Of a stretch of 64,000 nucleotides of DNA, positions 1 to 23,012 are shown piece after piece. Each line of letters opens with the position of its first letter. The stretch's first letter is position 1. The translations under genes and the position numbers were made by a program. The notes beneath the pieces were generated by a model. That model searched no databases. It was not told the DNA's origin and saw only the letters and a list, made by a program, of their open reading frames with translations. The stretch spans positions 503,501-567,500 of the forward strand of contig JAODUO010000619.1 of the NCBI GenBank assembly GCA_025642075.2. Reading direction: 5' to 3'. The stretch comes from Ridgeia piscesae (Eukaryota > Annelida > Polychaeta > Sabellida > Siboglinidae).

Positions 1-1300
1 ACCCCCACGAGAAAGATACATGACCATCCAAGATTTCGAAGCGTTCAGAAATAATGGCCATTTAAAAAAGCTACCAAATCCAAAGTGTTCTTACCTTGGT
101 GTCAAAATATAGAGGTTAGGGGTCAATTATTCCAAATATTTAACTTTTAGATACTTCCTTCAACATTAGGGTGTCAGGGAGAGACAACTGAGACCATAAA
201 TGAATATTTTTACACATGTCAAAAATAATATTTATACAATGTGAGGCGGATACTTAGTCCGTGAACGGTGCGTATTCCACAAACGTGTCGTAGCCCGTGA
301 ACTCTCCGCACTCAGAACGAGGCTCGATCCCTTTGTGCTGAGATTTCGAATACGCAAGTCGCAATATTTTGCAGCACAAAGGAAGATCGGATTTTCAACT
401 GAATTTACAAGGTTAGTACCTGGGGTGGGGAGTGGGGCCTCTGTTACAAGAGGCCAGGTGGGGAAAACATTGTTAACACCCCACCTTTGCTAATATTGTC
501 ATTTTCTAAATGTATCTATACTGTCTTGGGGAGTTTTGAGTACATTTATTAAATGACCTTTATCAACAACAATAACTCTTGTTTATTTATTGTAGCAAAC
601 AAGCTCAGGTCTCTGCCAGTATAAGCAGGGTATAAATGAATATTTTTACACATGTCAAAAATTATATTTATACAATGTGAGGCGGATACTTAGTCCGTGA
701 ACGGTGCGTATTCCGCAAACGTGTCGTAGCCCGTGAACTCTCCGCACTCAGAACGAGGCTCGATCCCTTTGTGCTGAGATTTCGAATACGCAAGTCGCAA
801 TATTTCGCAGCACAAAGGAAGATCGGATTTTCGACCCCTCCATCCTCCCCCATGGCTACCACCGATTCGCTCCTTTTTAATTACACATTCTTAATGTTTC
901 GGTTGTGCAATGTACTATGCCGGACTATTGTTTTACGCTATGTAGAATAAATATCTTGCACTTCGCTTTGATTCATCGGCTTAGTCTACATCTACTCTGT
1001 ATTATGTACTAATGTGTTGACTACGGCCAAAGCTAGCTTTACATGTATTTCTTGTTCTTTACTTGCATAAATGGTCTGTTGGGTGGGGAAAACATTGTTA
1101 ACACCCCACCTTTGCTAATATTGTCATTTTCTAAATGTATCTATACTGTCTTGAGGAGTTTTGAGTACATTTATTAAATGACCTTTATCAACAACAATAA
1201 CTCTTGTTTATTTATTGTAGCAAACAAGCTCAGGTCTCTGCCAGTATAAGCATCAGCAGGGTATAAAGAATATTTTGGAAGTATTTCAGTGTCACAACAC
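1..1300. repeat. Local duplication A-B / A'-B'
   Basis: Block A (about 199-405) recurs at about 634-832 and block B (about 458-631) at about 1082-1267, nearly identical and in the same order. The copies differ by about 190 bp of unique DNA between A' and B'. Block A contains a segment (GAGGCTCGATCCCTTT, near 319 and 751) that resembles a Pol III B box, so a tRNA-derived SINE origin is possible but unproven. I see no coding sequence here. Confidence 0.75.
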
Positions 1301-1695
1301 ATTGGTACCATCCATTACGTCACTTTGTTGCAGAGTTACATGTGATAAACCCGCCGAAAGAACTCAAACACACGTTTTTGAAGAAAAAACAAATGGTGTT
1401 CAAACCCTGGCAGACTTATTCAATAAATACAAAATTCAACTTAACTTGTAACCGTTCTGCCATAACGTAATTACGACAACAACTACTCACCTTGTGTCTA
1501 GCCACGTACTCTTTTATAGAGAAGAATGCACTGAAGCAATGTGGAGTGGACATAACTACCCTAGCTTCAAAACATTTGCAAGAGGTTTAAAACACACATT
1601 CTCTCAACGGACAACCTAATGTTCCTACAGCGCGTCGTGAACACAGTAATGTTATATTATTATATAACATTACAGAATGTAAGAAACAAAAATAC

Positions 1696-11522
<9,827 letters not shown>

Positions 11523-11612
11523 CTACAGTAAAGATGGGTATACTATTAAATATTATAACTATATAACTATGATTAGTGGGAACAGTGGGATAAGTGTTGT
11601 TGACAACAGTCA

Positions 11613-11674
11613 AAGCTCTGTATCTTAGAGATTCTAGTAACCATGTGACTGTCAGTTACTAAGATACAGAGCTT
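11613..11674. repeat. Perfect 16-bp inverted repeat upstream of the SLC26 coding start
   Basis: AAGCTCTGTATCTTAG-type arms at 11613-11628 and 11659-11674 are perfectly complementary around a 30-nt loop. They could form a hairpin or be the remnant of a foldback element. Confidence 0.85.
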
Positions 11675-11784
11675 ATGGTTAATAATACATATTTAATAAT
11701 AAAAGGAAACGTTGTTTGACAACGCTGATATCCTTGACAATCCCAGCTCAAAGGCACACCATATAAAGTGACCAGGCGTAATGA

Positions 11785-13840
11785 TGACTGGGGACAGGTA
11801 CGAGTACGAGTCATCACTGGGGACAGGTACGAGTCATCACTGGGGACAGGTACGAGTACAAGTCATCACTGGGGACAGGTACGAGTCATCACTGGGGACA
11901 GGTACGAGTCATCACTGGGGACAGGTACGAGTCATCACTGGGGACAGGTACGAGTCATCACTGGGGACAGACGTACAAGTCATCACTGGGGACAGGTACG
12001 AGTCATCACTGGGGACAGGTACGAGTCATCACTGGGGACAGGTACGAGTCATCACTGGGGACAGACAAGTACAAGTCATCACTGGGGACAGACAAGTACA
12101 AGTCATCACTCGGGACAGACAAGTACGAGTCATCACTGGGGACAGGTACGAGTCATCACTGGGACAGACAAGTACAAGTCATCACTGGGGACAGACAAGT
12201 ACAAGTCATCACTGGGGACAGACAAGTACAAGTCATCACTGGGGACAGTACAAGTCATCACTGGGGACAGCGTACGAGTCATCACTGGGGACAGACAAGT
12301 ACAAGTCATCACTGGGCGACAGGTACGAGTCATCACTGGGGACAGGTACGAGTCATCACTGGGGACAGGTACGAGTCATCACTGGGGACAGGTACGAGTC
12401 ATCACTGGGGACAGGTACGAGTCATCACTGGGGACAGGTACGAGTCATCACTGGGGACAGGTACGAGTCATCACTGGGGACAGGTACGAGTCATCACTGG
12501 GGACAGACAAGTACAAGTCATCACTGGGGACAGGTACGAGTCATCACTGGGGACAGACAAGTACAAGTCATCACTGGGGACAGGTACGAGTCATCACTGG
12601 GGACAGACAAGTACAAGTCATCACTGGGGACAGACAAGTACAAGTCATCACTGGGGACAGGTACGAGTCATCACTGGGGACAGACAGTACAGTCATCACT
12701 GGGGCCAGGTACGAGTCATCACTGGGGACAGGTACGAGTCATCACTGGGGACAGGTACGAGTCATCACTGGGGACAGGTACGAGTCATCACTGGGGACAG
12801 GTACGAGTCATCACTGGGGACAGGTACGAGTCATCACTGGGGACAGGTACGAGTCATCACTGGGGACAGGTCGGTTCACTGATGGTCATCACTGGGGCCA
12901 GGTACGAGTCATCACTGGGGCCAGGTACGAGTCATCACTGGGGACAGGTACGAGTCATCACTGGGGCCAGGTACGAGTCATCACTGGGGCCAGGTACGAG
13001 TCATCACTGGGGCCAGGTACGAGTCATCACTGGGGCCAGGTACGAGTCATCACTGGGGCCAGGTACGAGTCATCACTGGGGACAGGTACGAGTCATCACT
13101 GGGGACAGGTACGAGTCATCACTGGGGACAGGTACGAGTCATCACTGGGGACAGGTACGAGTCATCACTGGGCAGTCGAGTCATCCGGAGGTACGAGTCA
13201 TCACTGGGGACAGGTACGAGTCATCACTGGGGCCAGGTACGAGTCATCACTGGGGCCAGGTACGAGTCATCACTGGGGCCAGGTACGAGTCATCACTGGG
13301 GCCAGGTACGAGTCATCACTGGGGCCAGGTACGAGTCATCACTGGGGCCAGGTACGAGTCATCACTGGGGACAGGTACGAGTCATCACTGGGGACAGGTA
13401 CGAGTCATCACTGGGGACAGGTACGAGTCATCACTGGGGACAGGTACGAGTCATCACTGGGGACAGGTACGAGTCATCACTGGGGACAGGTACGAGTCAT
13501 CACTGGGGCCAGGTACGAGTCATCACTGGGGACAGGTACGAGTCATCACTGGGGACAGGTACGAGTCATCACTGGGGACAGGTACGAGTCATCACTGGGG
13601 ACAGGTACGAGTCATCACTGGGGACAGGTACGAGTCATCACTGGGGACAGGTACGAGTCATCACTGGGGCCAGGTACGAGTCATCACTGGGGCCAGGTAC
13701 GAGTCATCACTGGGGCCAGGTACGAGTCATCACTGGGGCCAGGTACGAGTCATCACTGGGGACAGGTACGAGTCATCACTGGGGACAGGTACGAGTCATC
13801 ATTGGGGACAGGTATCAGTCATCACTGGGGCATGGTACCA
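11785..13840. repeat. 23-bp minisatellite, about 90 copies, with 27-bp variant units
   Basis: The main unit is GGGGACAGGTACGAGTCATC+ACT. Variants are GGGGCCAGG… (clustered at 12.7, 12.9-13.1, 13.2-13.4 and 13.66-13.75 kb) and a 27-bp form containing GACAGACAAGTACAAGTC (12.06-12.68 kb). The array lies just upstream of, or in the 5' intron of, SLC26. Three units make 69 bp without a stop, which leaves a frame of about 720 codons with a 23-residue peptide repeat. I treat that frame as a by-product. Confidence 0.96.
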
Positions 13841-13859
13841 CTGACAGTCTACGGACATG

Positions 13860-14515
13860 GTTTCAGTTGTTTTCATAGTGACACGGAGTTGTTTCCAGCT
13901 TCTGGTGGGCTACAGAGAAAACACGTTTGTAAACATTGAGCTTTGCTTCACCAAAAAACACTGCTTGGAAACAGATCACCTAGGGTCCTGCAGATATCAA
14001 ATAAATGCAGGAGATTAACTAAACATCATCTAATGGAGTCAATAATGTTAAAATGGTACAACAAAAGTGTGCTAAATAAATGTTTGTCCACAGTATTTTT
14101 CCAATGCTAACCTGCAAGTGCAAGCACTATTTGTTAACTGCATCACTATGTCAACAAAATAAAAATTAATTTCATATACCCTGTGTTATGTATTTCTGAT
14201 TGCATTATATAATCTTGTCGCACTTGATGACCACAATGGATGAGTGTGCACATTTAGCCTACCCAGGGGGTATATAGGCATGTATATTATTTGCTGTCTC
14301 ATATCACATGATGTTGTTTTCAAAAAGGTACCATTTTATATAAGATCACATTGCATAAAGAGCAGTGTGTATCCTTGGCCCAATTGTAGGAGCTCCCATG
14401 GAACCAAAGTCAATTTATCCCTGCCCTGATAATGCCAGACTCAACAGACATTCATTTAAAGAGCTAATGAAGTGGGCGTTCAATGGCTTCCACAGACTTA
14501 AAGGATCCACTTCCA
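13860..14515. other. Spacer between two minisatellites, no gene seen
   Basis: Unique-looking AT-rich DNA between the 23-bp and 31-bp arrays, with no exon-like feature. Confidence 0.55.
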
Positions 14516-14519
14516 GCAC

Positions 14520-17322
14520 TGGTGGCCCTACAGCTTCCATGCCTTGTAACTGGTGGCCCTACACCTTCCATGCCTTGTAACTGGTGGACCTACAGCTTCT
14601 ATGCCTTGTAACTGGTGGCCCTACAGCTTCCATGCCTTGTAACTGGTGGCCCTACAGCTTCCATGCCTTGTAACTGGTGGCCCTACAGCTTCCATGCCAT
14701 GTAACTGGTGGCCCTACAGCTTCCATGCCTTGTAACTGGTGGCCCTACACCTTCCATGCCTTGTAACTGGTGGACCTACAGCTTCTATGCCTTGTAACTG
14801 GTGGCCCTACAGCTTCCATGCCTTGTAACTGGTGGCCCTACAGCTTCCATGCCTTGTAACTGGTGGCCCTACAGCTTCCATGCCATGTAACTGGTGGCCC
14901 TACAGCTTCCATGCCTTGTAACTGGTGGCCCTACACCTTCCATGCCTTGTAACTGGTGGCCCTACAGCTTCTATGCCTTGTAACTGGTGGCCCTACAGCT
15001 TCCATGCCTTGTAACTGGTGGCCCTACAGCTTCTATGCCTTGTAACTGGTGGCCCTACAGCTTCCATGCCTTGTAACTGGTTGCCCTAAAGCTTCCATGC
15101 CTTGTAACTGGTGGCACTACAGCTTCCATGCCTTGTAACTGGTGGCCCTACAGCTTCCATGCCTTGTAACTGGTGGTCCTACAGCTTCCATGCCTTGAAA
15201 CTGGTGGCCCTACAGCTTCCATGCCTTGTAACTGGTGACCCTACAGCTTCCATGCCTTGTAACTGGTGACCCTGCAGCTTCCATGCCTTGTAACTGGTGG
15301 CCCTACAGCTTCCATGCCTTGTAATTGGTGGCCCTACAGCTTCCATGCCTTGTAACTGGTGGCCTTACAGCTTCCATGCCTTGTAATTGGTGACCCTACA
15401 GCTTCCATGCCTTGTAACTGGTGGCCCTACAGCTTTCATGCCTGGTAACTGGTGGCCCTGCAGCTTCCATGCCTTGTAACTGGTGGCCCTACAGCTTCCA
15501 TGCCTTGTAACTGGTGGCCCTACAGCTTCTCTTAATTTTGCCTTGTAACTGGTGGCCCTACAGCTTCCATGCCTTGTAACTGGTGGCCCTACAGCTTCCA
15601 TGCCTTGTAACTGGTGGCCCTACAGCTTCCATGCCTTGTAACTGGTTGCCCTACAGCTTCCATGCTTTGTAACTGGTGACCCTACAGCTTCCATGCCTTG
15701 TAACTGGTTGCCCTAAAACTTCCATGCCTAGTAAATGGTTTCCCTACAGCTTCCATGCCTTGTAACTGGTTGCCCTACAGCTTCCATGCCTTGTAACTGG
15801 TGGCCCTACAGCTTCCATGCCTTGTATCTGGTGGCCCTAAAGCTTCCATGCCTAGTAAATGGTTTCCCTACAGCTTCCATGCCTTGTAACTGGTGGCCCT
15901 ACAGCTTCCATGCCTTGTAACTGGTGGCCCTACAGCTTCCATGCCTTGTAACTGGTGGCCCTACAGCTTCCATGCCTTGTAACTGGTGGCCCTACAGCTT
16001 CCATCCCTTGTAACTGGTGGCCCTACAGCTTCCATGCCTTGTAACTGGTGGCCCTACAGCTTCCATGCCATGTAACTGGTGGCCCTACAGCTTCCATGCC
16101 TTGTAACTGGTGGTCCTACAGCTTCCATGCCTTGAAACTGGTGGCCCTACAGCTTCCATGCCTTGTAACTGGTGACCCTACAGCTTCCATGCCTTGTAAC
16201 TGGTGACCCTGCAGCTTCCATGCCTTGTAACTGGTGGCCCTACAGCTTCCATGCCTTGTAATTGGTGGCCCTACAGCTTCCATGCCTTGTAACTGGTGGC
16301 CTTACAGCTTCCATGCCTTGTAACTGGTGACCCTACAGCTTCCATGCCTTGTAACTGGTGGCCCTACAGCTTTCATGCCTGGTAACTGGTGGCCCTGCAG
16401 CTTCCATGCCTTGTAACTGGTGGCCCTACAGCTTCCATGCCTTGTAACTGGTGGCCCTACAGCTTTCATGCCTTGTAACTGGTGGCCCTACAGCTTCCAT
16501 CCCTTGTAACTGGTGGCTCTACAGCTTCCATGCCTTGTAACTGGTGGCCCTACAGCTTCCATGCCTTGTAACTGGTGGCCCTACAGCTTCCATGCCTTGT
16601 AACTGGTTGCCCTACAGCTTCCATGCTTTGTAACTGGTGACCCTACAGCTTCCATGCCTTGTAACTGGTTGCCCTAAAGCTTCCATGCCTAGTAAATGGT
16701 TTCCCTACAGCTTCCATGCCTTGTAACTGGTTGCCCTACAGCTTCCATGCCTTGTAACTGGTGGCCCTACAGCTTCCATGCCTTGTATCTGGTGGCCCTA
16801 AAGCTTCCATGCCTAGTAAATGGTTTCCCTACAGCTTCCATGCCTTGTAACTGGTGGCCCTACAGCTTCCATGCCTTGTAACTGGTGGCCCTACAGCTTC
16901 CATGCCTTGTAACTGGTGGCCCTACAGCTTCCATGCCTTGTAACTGGTGGCCCTACAGCTTCCATGCCTTGTAACTGGTGGCCCTACAGCTTCCATCCCT
17001 TGTAACTGGTGGCCCTACAGCTTCCATGCCTTGTAACTGGTGGCCCTACAGCTTCCATGCCATGTAACTGGTGGCCCTACAGCTTTCATGCCTTGTAACT
17101 GGTGGCCCTACAGCTTCCATGCCTTGTAACTGGTGGCCCTGCAGCTTCCATGCCTTGTAACTGGTGGCCCTACAGCTTCCATGCCTTGTAACTGGTGGCC
17201 CTACAGCTTTCATGCCTTGTAACTGGTGGCCCTACAGCTTCCATGCCTTGTAACTGGTGGCCCTACAGCTTTCATGCCTTGTAACTGGTGGCCCTACAGC
17301 TTCCATGCCTTGTAACTGGTGT
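14520..17322. repeat. 31-bp minisatellite, about 90 copies, with higher-order structure
   Basis: The unit is CCCTACAGCTTCCATGCCTT followed by GTAACTGGTGG. Marker variants (CACCTTCC/GGACC, TTGAAACTGG, TAGTAAATGGTTT) recur at 186 bp (six units) near 14.56 and 14.75 kb, and at about 937-961 bp between 15.2-15.9 and 16.1-16.9 kb. Blocks of many units have therefore been duplicated together. One irregular unit with CTCTTAATTTTG lies near 15525-15545. Confidence 0.96.
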
Positions 17323-17329
17323 CAAATTT

Positions 17330-19790
17330 ATATTGTTACATAATAAAAAAAAAATTCTGATGTCTGTCTATTTGAAAATAAATGTTTTGTTGAGAAATTA
17401 TCTTCATAACAGATTACATATATCTTCTTCACACTGCACATGAAAGGGAAAGTAGTCAGTCTTTGTTGGTTGTTGATAAATAAACAACTACGCACATCAT
17501 ATACGGGAACTTGGTCTGGGGAAGACATTCCGTTCCCCAACAAACACGAACTGACATCAGCCAGGTCACAAAAACATTTCCGTGTCATCCAACGACATGA
17601 TCCTACACTGAGATATTTGAAACGGGGTGGGGCTGAAGCTCGATCCCTTTCTCATCCCCCCAGTAATAATCTTGTTCCCACGTCAGTGCATATACGATAT
17701 TATACATGGTCCAATGAACATCTGACATCAATAAACTTTGTTCACACTTATGGGAAATTACCTGCAGCTGTTCACAAATGTATGGAATATGCTAAAATTC
17801 CTACTAAATATTATTGATTATTGATTATATGATATTCCTAGAGATAAAGCTCAGTCAAATTACATGTTTACAGGCACTCCACCTCTCTTAACATCTCTGG
17901 GTGTAAACTATAAAACTAGTTTTGAGTACTGGGTATGACAATGTGGTAGTGATGAGAACAGCTCCCATGATGCTTGGAGACTGGTGTCTTATTTCACATC
18001 ATATCTATCTATCAGGGTCTTCAGTGCAAGCTTAGTGTACTTTCTGGTCCCTTAATGACACCACCTTTATGGGCATCCAGAGATTACACAGAAGTGTCTA
18101 TATTGTCATGCTGCGGTTTCTTTCTCAAAGTGCTTCTACAGACTGTTTACAGACAGATAACACAATATGATGACAACACATTAGTATCACTAACAATCAG
18201 TTGTTGTTACATCTGATTATGACCTACAGTTGCACAAAATATCCCTGTTTATTTCACTACCAATATTTTCCCACACATAACAGCACCTCCTCAGTTATAT
18301 TGTTGTAAAAAAAGATCCTGTCTTTTTTTGTCAACATTCCAAGCACATCTGTGACCATCTATTACAAACGTGCTCAAACACGCTGATGATGCGATTATGA
18401 TCAATGGGTAATTTATTATTCCTGGCATAGGTGTTTATCCATTAAGCTCAAACCATGCAGAGCAATTAACTTCAATAGAACTGCTTCAATATTTATAACT
18501 TTATTGCAGGGCCAACTGTCTCTGCTGTCAAAATTACTAAAGCCAATCGCTGTAGCAGCCTCACTCAAACCCCTACATTTATGGGCATTTTAACTCGACA
18601 TCTGAGACAACAGGTTTTTTCCACAGTGTAGACTTTGGACACGGTGACCTCTAAGTCTGTGATGCAACAGGCCACATCTGTTGTTTGTCTCTATTTTTAT
18701 TTCTGCCAACTCGGATTCTGACATCCGTTTCGAGTCCAATTATCTGCCAGATGTGTATTATTTTGTCACGCAATACAAACAAATCTGGTTTTTAAACTTA
18801 TAACACAGCATTACTAACTTGTAAACTACATGTCACTGCCTGTTACAGCACAATATCTCAAAGGTTTGTCCCTAGACATATGTGTACAAATAAATGGGTT
18901 ATGAGTTTTATACAAAGGTTCACTTTCAAATCTATCAATGTGTCTATGAATGTATAGTTTTATACTGCTAAAGATTTATGTTGTCCTTGCTCCAATTCCT
19001 TCATGAAAAAGTATTTGTTTGTATAAATAATGTATACTGTTGCGTGAAATTACGCAATACAGAATCAATAAACTTGACCAAGCTTCAAGTTCAATGCAAG
19101 AAAAATATTTGAATCCTGAAATGATCACTACACTACGTAACATAGACTAGAACTGAGATTCGTTATATACAATAGCCATACAATACTGGCTTCTAAATGA
19201 TGTACAATGAACCTATATTGATATCATTTGAACACTTCAACAACAGCTAAACATAAAACACTTGTCGTTTATTATTGCCATGATACATTCTAAATTGTCA
19301 CTGTGATAACTGCTTCAAATACCTAGCTACTACATATATTATGACTATTTTAGTTCAGAAACCAATTATAATTTTAATTATTATAGTGATACTACTGAAA
19401 TTACACTGAAGTTCATTCAACATAAAGTAGTTATTGTCTTTATGTAATTAATACATAGTCACATACGTCTCAAAAATCAATACTACATAATGGTGACAGG
19501 TTTTGACAGCTGTTATAACAGTAAACCCCAAAACAGAACCCTAATGAATGCATGACCTTGCAACTCCTACTAGTTGTTTACATTAACTGGCACAACCTTG
19601 CATAACAAGTTCTGATACTGCTATCATAGACCGTGATATTTACTGCTTTTCAATAATGTTGAGCATGAATAGACTGCCACTGGTGTTTCATGTAAACTGC
19701 AGTCTTTACATTACAGGTTACCTCTAGTTAGTAAAGCACACCTACCTGTCATTAACTCTAACAGACAGCCGTCTCTTTGCTAATTTCCTC
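17330..19790. other. AT-rich spacer or 5' intron of SLC26, no gene seen
   Basis: No tandem repeats and no convincing exon. The open frame at 17440-17817 crosses ordinary sequence and has no domain that I recognise. Confidence 0.55.
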
Positions 19791-19799
19791 TAACACCCA

Positions 19800-20760
19800 C
19801 CTAGAAGTGACACTGTCTCGTTTTGTGCACGTGTCCGGCACGTCACGTCTCATGAAGGCTTAAAGGCAAAGCCAACTGGTAATTTGGCGTCACTCATCCG
19901 TAACCACTGCTCTCAATAGATTACGGGTCAACGTGGTTATACTGGAGGGGTATTGCCGCTATCGGTCCGGCTTTGTTCTCACGTAACGGGCGCTGTCCTG
20001 CTCATGCCGCGGTGCGATTTACTCGGGATGACAAGTGAAGTGGGATGGGCCGGCACTGACTTACCGGCAGTAATGTGACACCATGGTATGGGCATGGCAC
20101 AGCCAGATAGAAACATGCACAATGAATGATGCTATTTCTAGCATCGCCATCGGCTTGAAATACAATCATCAATGCGACGAATGATAGCATCATAACTAAG
20201 CATGCCATCTAAAAAAACAGCCGAGAAATATGTGCCCTTTGCCACTTACCAGATCATTAGCGTGTACTTTTATCTAACCGAAGTGCCATATGATGCGGCC
20301 GTATACAGAGTCGTTGGCCCGGCGTCGGAGGCAAGCCGATACCTGAACCACAGCGCCCGAATCAGCGGGCGATATTACGAAACGAATTATGTTCCGAAGG
20401 TTACGCCTCTCTCTGCTATGGCATCACTTCGCACTCGCGGATTCAGATCATGAATGAGTCACGTTGCGAATTTCCCGGCAGCAAAAATCCACAGTTTATG
20501 TAGCAGTTCCTGCACCTTTCGACGCACGATTCGCGAACTATGGTCTGACTGCGTCGCGTCTACCGACTAGGCGACTACTCGCTAACAACCGCGGCTGCTG
20601 CCAAATTTCGCGGAAAGTTGATCGATATCGCGTCACCGCCAGGCGGCCCACTGAACCGAGGTTACGAGGATTTATAAATAGACTGCTAGGTAGAACATGT
20701 GCGGCGCGTTTTGGGTAACAAAGGACGCCGCACGCACGTGTAGTTAGGCCCTATATACAC
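19800..20760 (-). promoter_or_regulatory. CpG-dense promoter-like region, probable SLC26 5' region
   Basis: Between AT-rich flanks, this kilobase is rich in CG dinucleotides (CGACGCACGATTCGCGAAC, GTCGCGTCTACCGAC and similar). On the minus strand it offers strong donor sites, CCG|GTAAGTC with exon edge 20065 and CTG|GTAAGTG with exon edge 20250. This fits one or two 5' non-coding exons that could splice to the acceptor at 11522. No transcript evidence is available. Confidence 0.4.
20065..20250 (-). other. Candidate SLC26 5' untranslated exon(s)
   Basis: Two minus-strand GTAAGT donors, with edges at 20065 and 20250, lie in the CpG-dense region. The 20065 donor closes an open frame starting at 20208 whose leader (MACLVMMLSFVALMIVFQA) looks like a signal peptide. 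Either this is a chance reading of a UTR exon or a small secreted product starts here. The transcript structure is unresolved. Confidence 0.25.
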
Positions 20761-21245
20761 AGTTACACCAGGTCCACGAGGTCCAAGTTTGTTAGTATAT
20801 CTAATACATTTGATTACAATGCAATTGTGTATATGCATGTTAATTGTAACAAAACCTAAAGGATTCTTAAATGTCCTGAAACCTGGATGATTTGTCCTGT
20901 ATTAGGCCTGACTCTACACCCACGCATCGCTAATCATAAACGGCAACACGAAACCCGGAGCGTTATCTATATCAATTTTTTTTATTCAGACATCGACAAT
21001 ATTGTCACGAACTACAAACAAATCCGCATTACCAACATAACTGTTTATTTAGAGTATACTGACTGTCACCGTGACCCGGAGCTGACCACGAACTGGCCTA
21101 TAGCTATTGCACAGAACATACGTACACCCTGAATTAATGTAAATGTGCTGTATAGGCCTCCTTGTCCTAACGCATTAGTCATTACTTTACATAGGGGAGA
21201 GCTAGGGTAGGCACGAATGAGGGGAGAGTGAAATAAAGGGAGAGC

Positions 21246-21595
21246 GTGGCAAACGGACAAAGATACAGACAGACAGACAGAGCGAGAGAGAAAGGGGGAG
21301 AGGGAGAGGGAGAGGGAGGCGGAGGCGGAGGCGGAGGCGGAGGCGGAGGCCGAGGCGGAGGCGGAGACGCCGAGGGAGAGACCGAGGGAGGGGAGAGGGA
21401 GGGAGGGGAGGGAGAGACAGAGACAGAGACAGAGACAGAGACAGAGACAGAGACAGAGACAGAGACAGAGACAGAGACAGAGACAGAGACAGAGACAGAG
21501 ACAGAGACAGAGACAGAGACAGAGACAGAGACAGAGACAGAGAGACAGAGAGACAGAGAGACAGAGAGACAGAGAGGCAGAGAAAAAGCACGCAA
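21246..21595. repeat. Purine-rich (GGAGGC)n / (GACAGA)n tract
   Basis: About 350 bp of strongly strand-asymmetric purine sequence: GAGAGG, then GGAGGC hexamers, then roughly 20 ACAGAG hexamers. Open frames through it are repeat artefacts. Confidence 0.95.
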
Positions 21596-21802
21596 GTACG
21601 CTAGCACGCTCGCATGAGGTAACAAATTTGTCAATATTTTATATGAGGGAGAGGGGTAAGCATTAGTGAGTAGAGACTGGAGAACGATTTATAGTGGGGG
21701 GTGGCAAACGGATAGAGAGAGAGAGAGGCACGCACGCATGACCAGACACATACACGGGTGAAAAATAAGATAGGTCCAAATCTAATTGTAATTTAAATGC
21801 TT

Positions 21803-21804
<2 letters not shown>

Positions 21805-21874
<70 letters not shown>
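21805..21874. repeat. (AT)n microsatellite
   Basis: About 35 AT units with one TAATA interruption. Confidence 0.95.
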
Positions 21875-23012
21875 CAAACAAAGAGCTCTAATCAGAAGCC
21901 ACTTCAACAGATCATCTCCTTATTCGTGAATATACATGAATGTACAATGCGTCGATCATCACCTGAGTGTGATACCAGTATTTCCCGGCGATATCTGCCC
22001 ATACATAGGTCCAGAGAGAGATAGTCTAGTGGGGCACACAACCTCCAATTGCACTCCCCTTTAACATACCCCGTTGACACTCGTCGGCGTGGGGAGGGGG
22101 CATTGAAATGGTCAAAAGACAAATTCCGAAGGTCTAAAGGGACAGGTGTCCCCATGACGTTCGGGTCCCCCTTTTATATGTTGCAATATTTTATTATCAC
22201 AGTAATAATTAGATGCAAGCCATCCGAACTTTGTATATCACGTTGCATTATGACATGCGTGTACATCTTCCTTGAGTATTGTGCCTGTACCCTATCGATC
22301 GTCCACACAACATTAAATTGGCTAACATAAAATTATGGTTTATTCTTCTGACAAGTTCGGCTTAACTGAACAGATTTTGTTAGACGTTTTGAGACACTCT
22401 GTGAAAAAAGAACTTCTTTTTTGGATATTTAGCTATTTGTAATGGCGTCTCCGTCGCCTCAACTCTCGTTATGGTGGATGACACGGAACAAAACAAGAAC
22501 ATCTTAATTGTGTCGTTTTACTGTCGACAGCAAGGGCTTGAGATCTGTTTCCAGCTATATATATAGTTTATTTTAGTATATTTGTTGAAGATAAGAAGAA
22601 ACCTGAAGCACTTGATTTAAAACAAGGCGGGATCCCCAATTTTATAGAATTGTGTCCGTTGGTGAATTGAAACGCGATGCTATTGTGAACGTTATTAATT
22701 TGTCGTTTTGTTCGTTCACGAATCTGTAGATGACATAAGGGAATATCACGTGTTTCAGTTTTGACCTAACATCACATTATTTACAACAGTGTACCAAACT
22801 ATTACATACACACACAGAAAAGCTAATTTGCTTACCAGCCGCTCTGTCTGAATTAGTAGATCAAACATAAGTAGGCCGAAGAACGCGGTGTTTAGGTAAC
22901 AAATAACAGGAGATGACGTCAGGAAATACAATTTATGTTTACTGTTTAAGAACATCACATTATTGACAACATAAACAATAACATAAACCCACAAATGATT
23001 TAAGACACTTAC

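Noticed and set aside
11768..13939. A 723-codon open frame
   Set aside because: It is a direct by-product of the stop-free 23-bp minisatellite; two frames are open at once and the units drift by indels.
14520..17322. CRISPR-like or coding repeat array (31-bp units)
   Set aside because: Contiguous minisatellite without spacers, with stops in most frames, in an animal genome.
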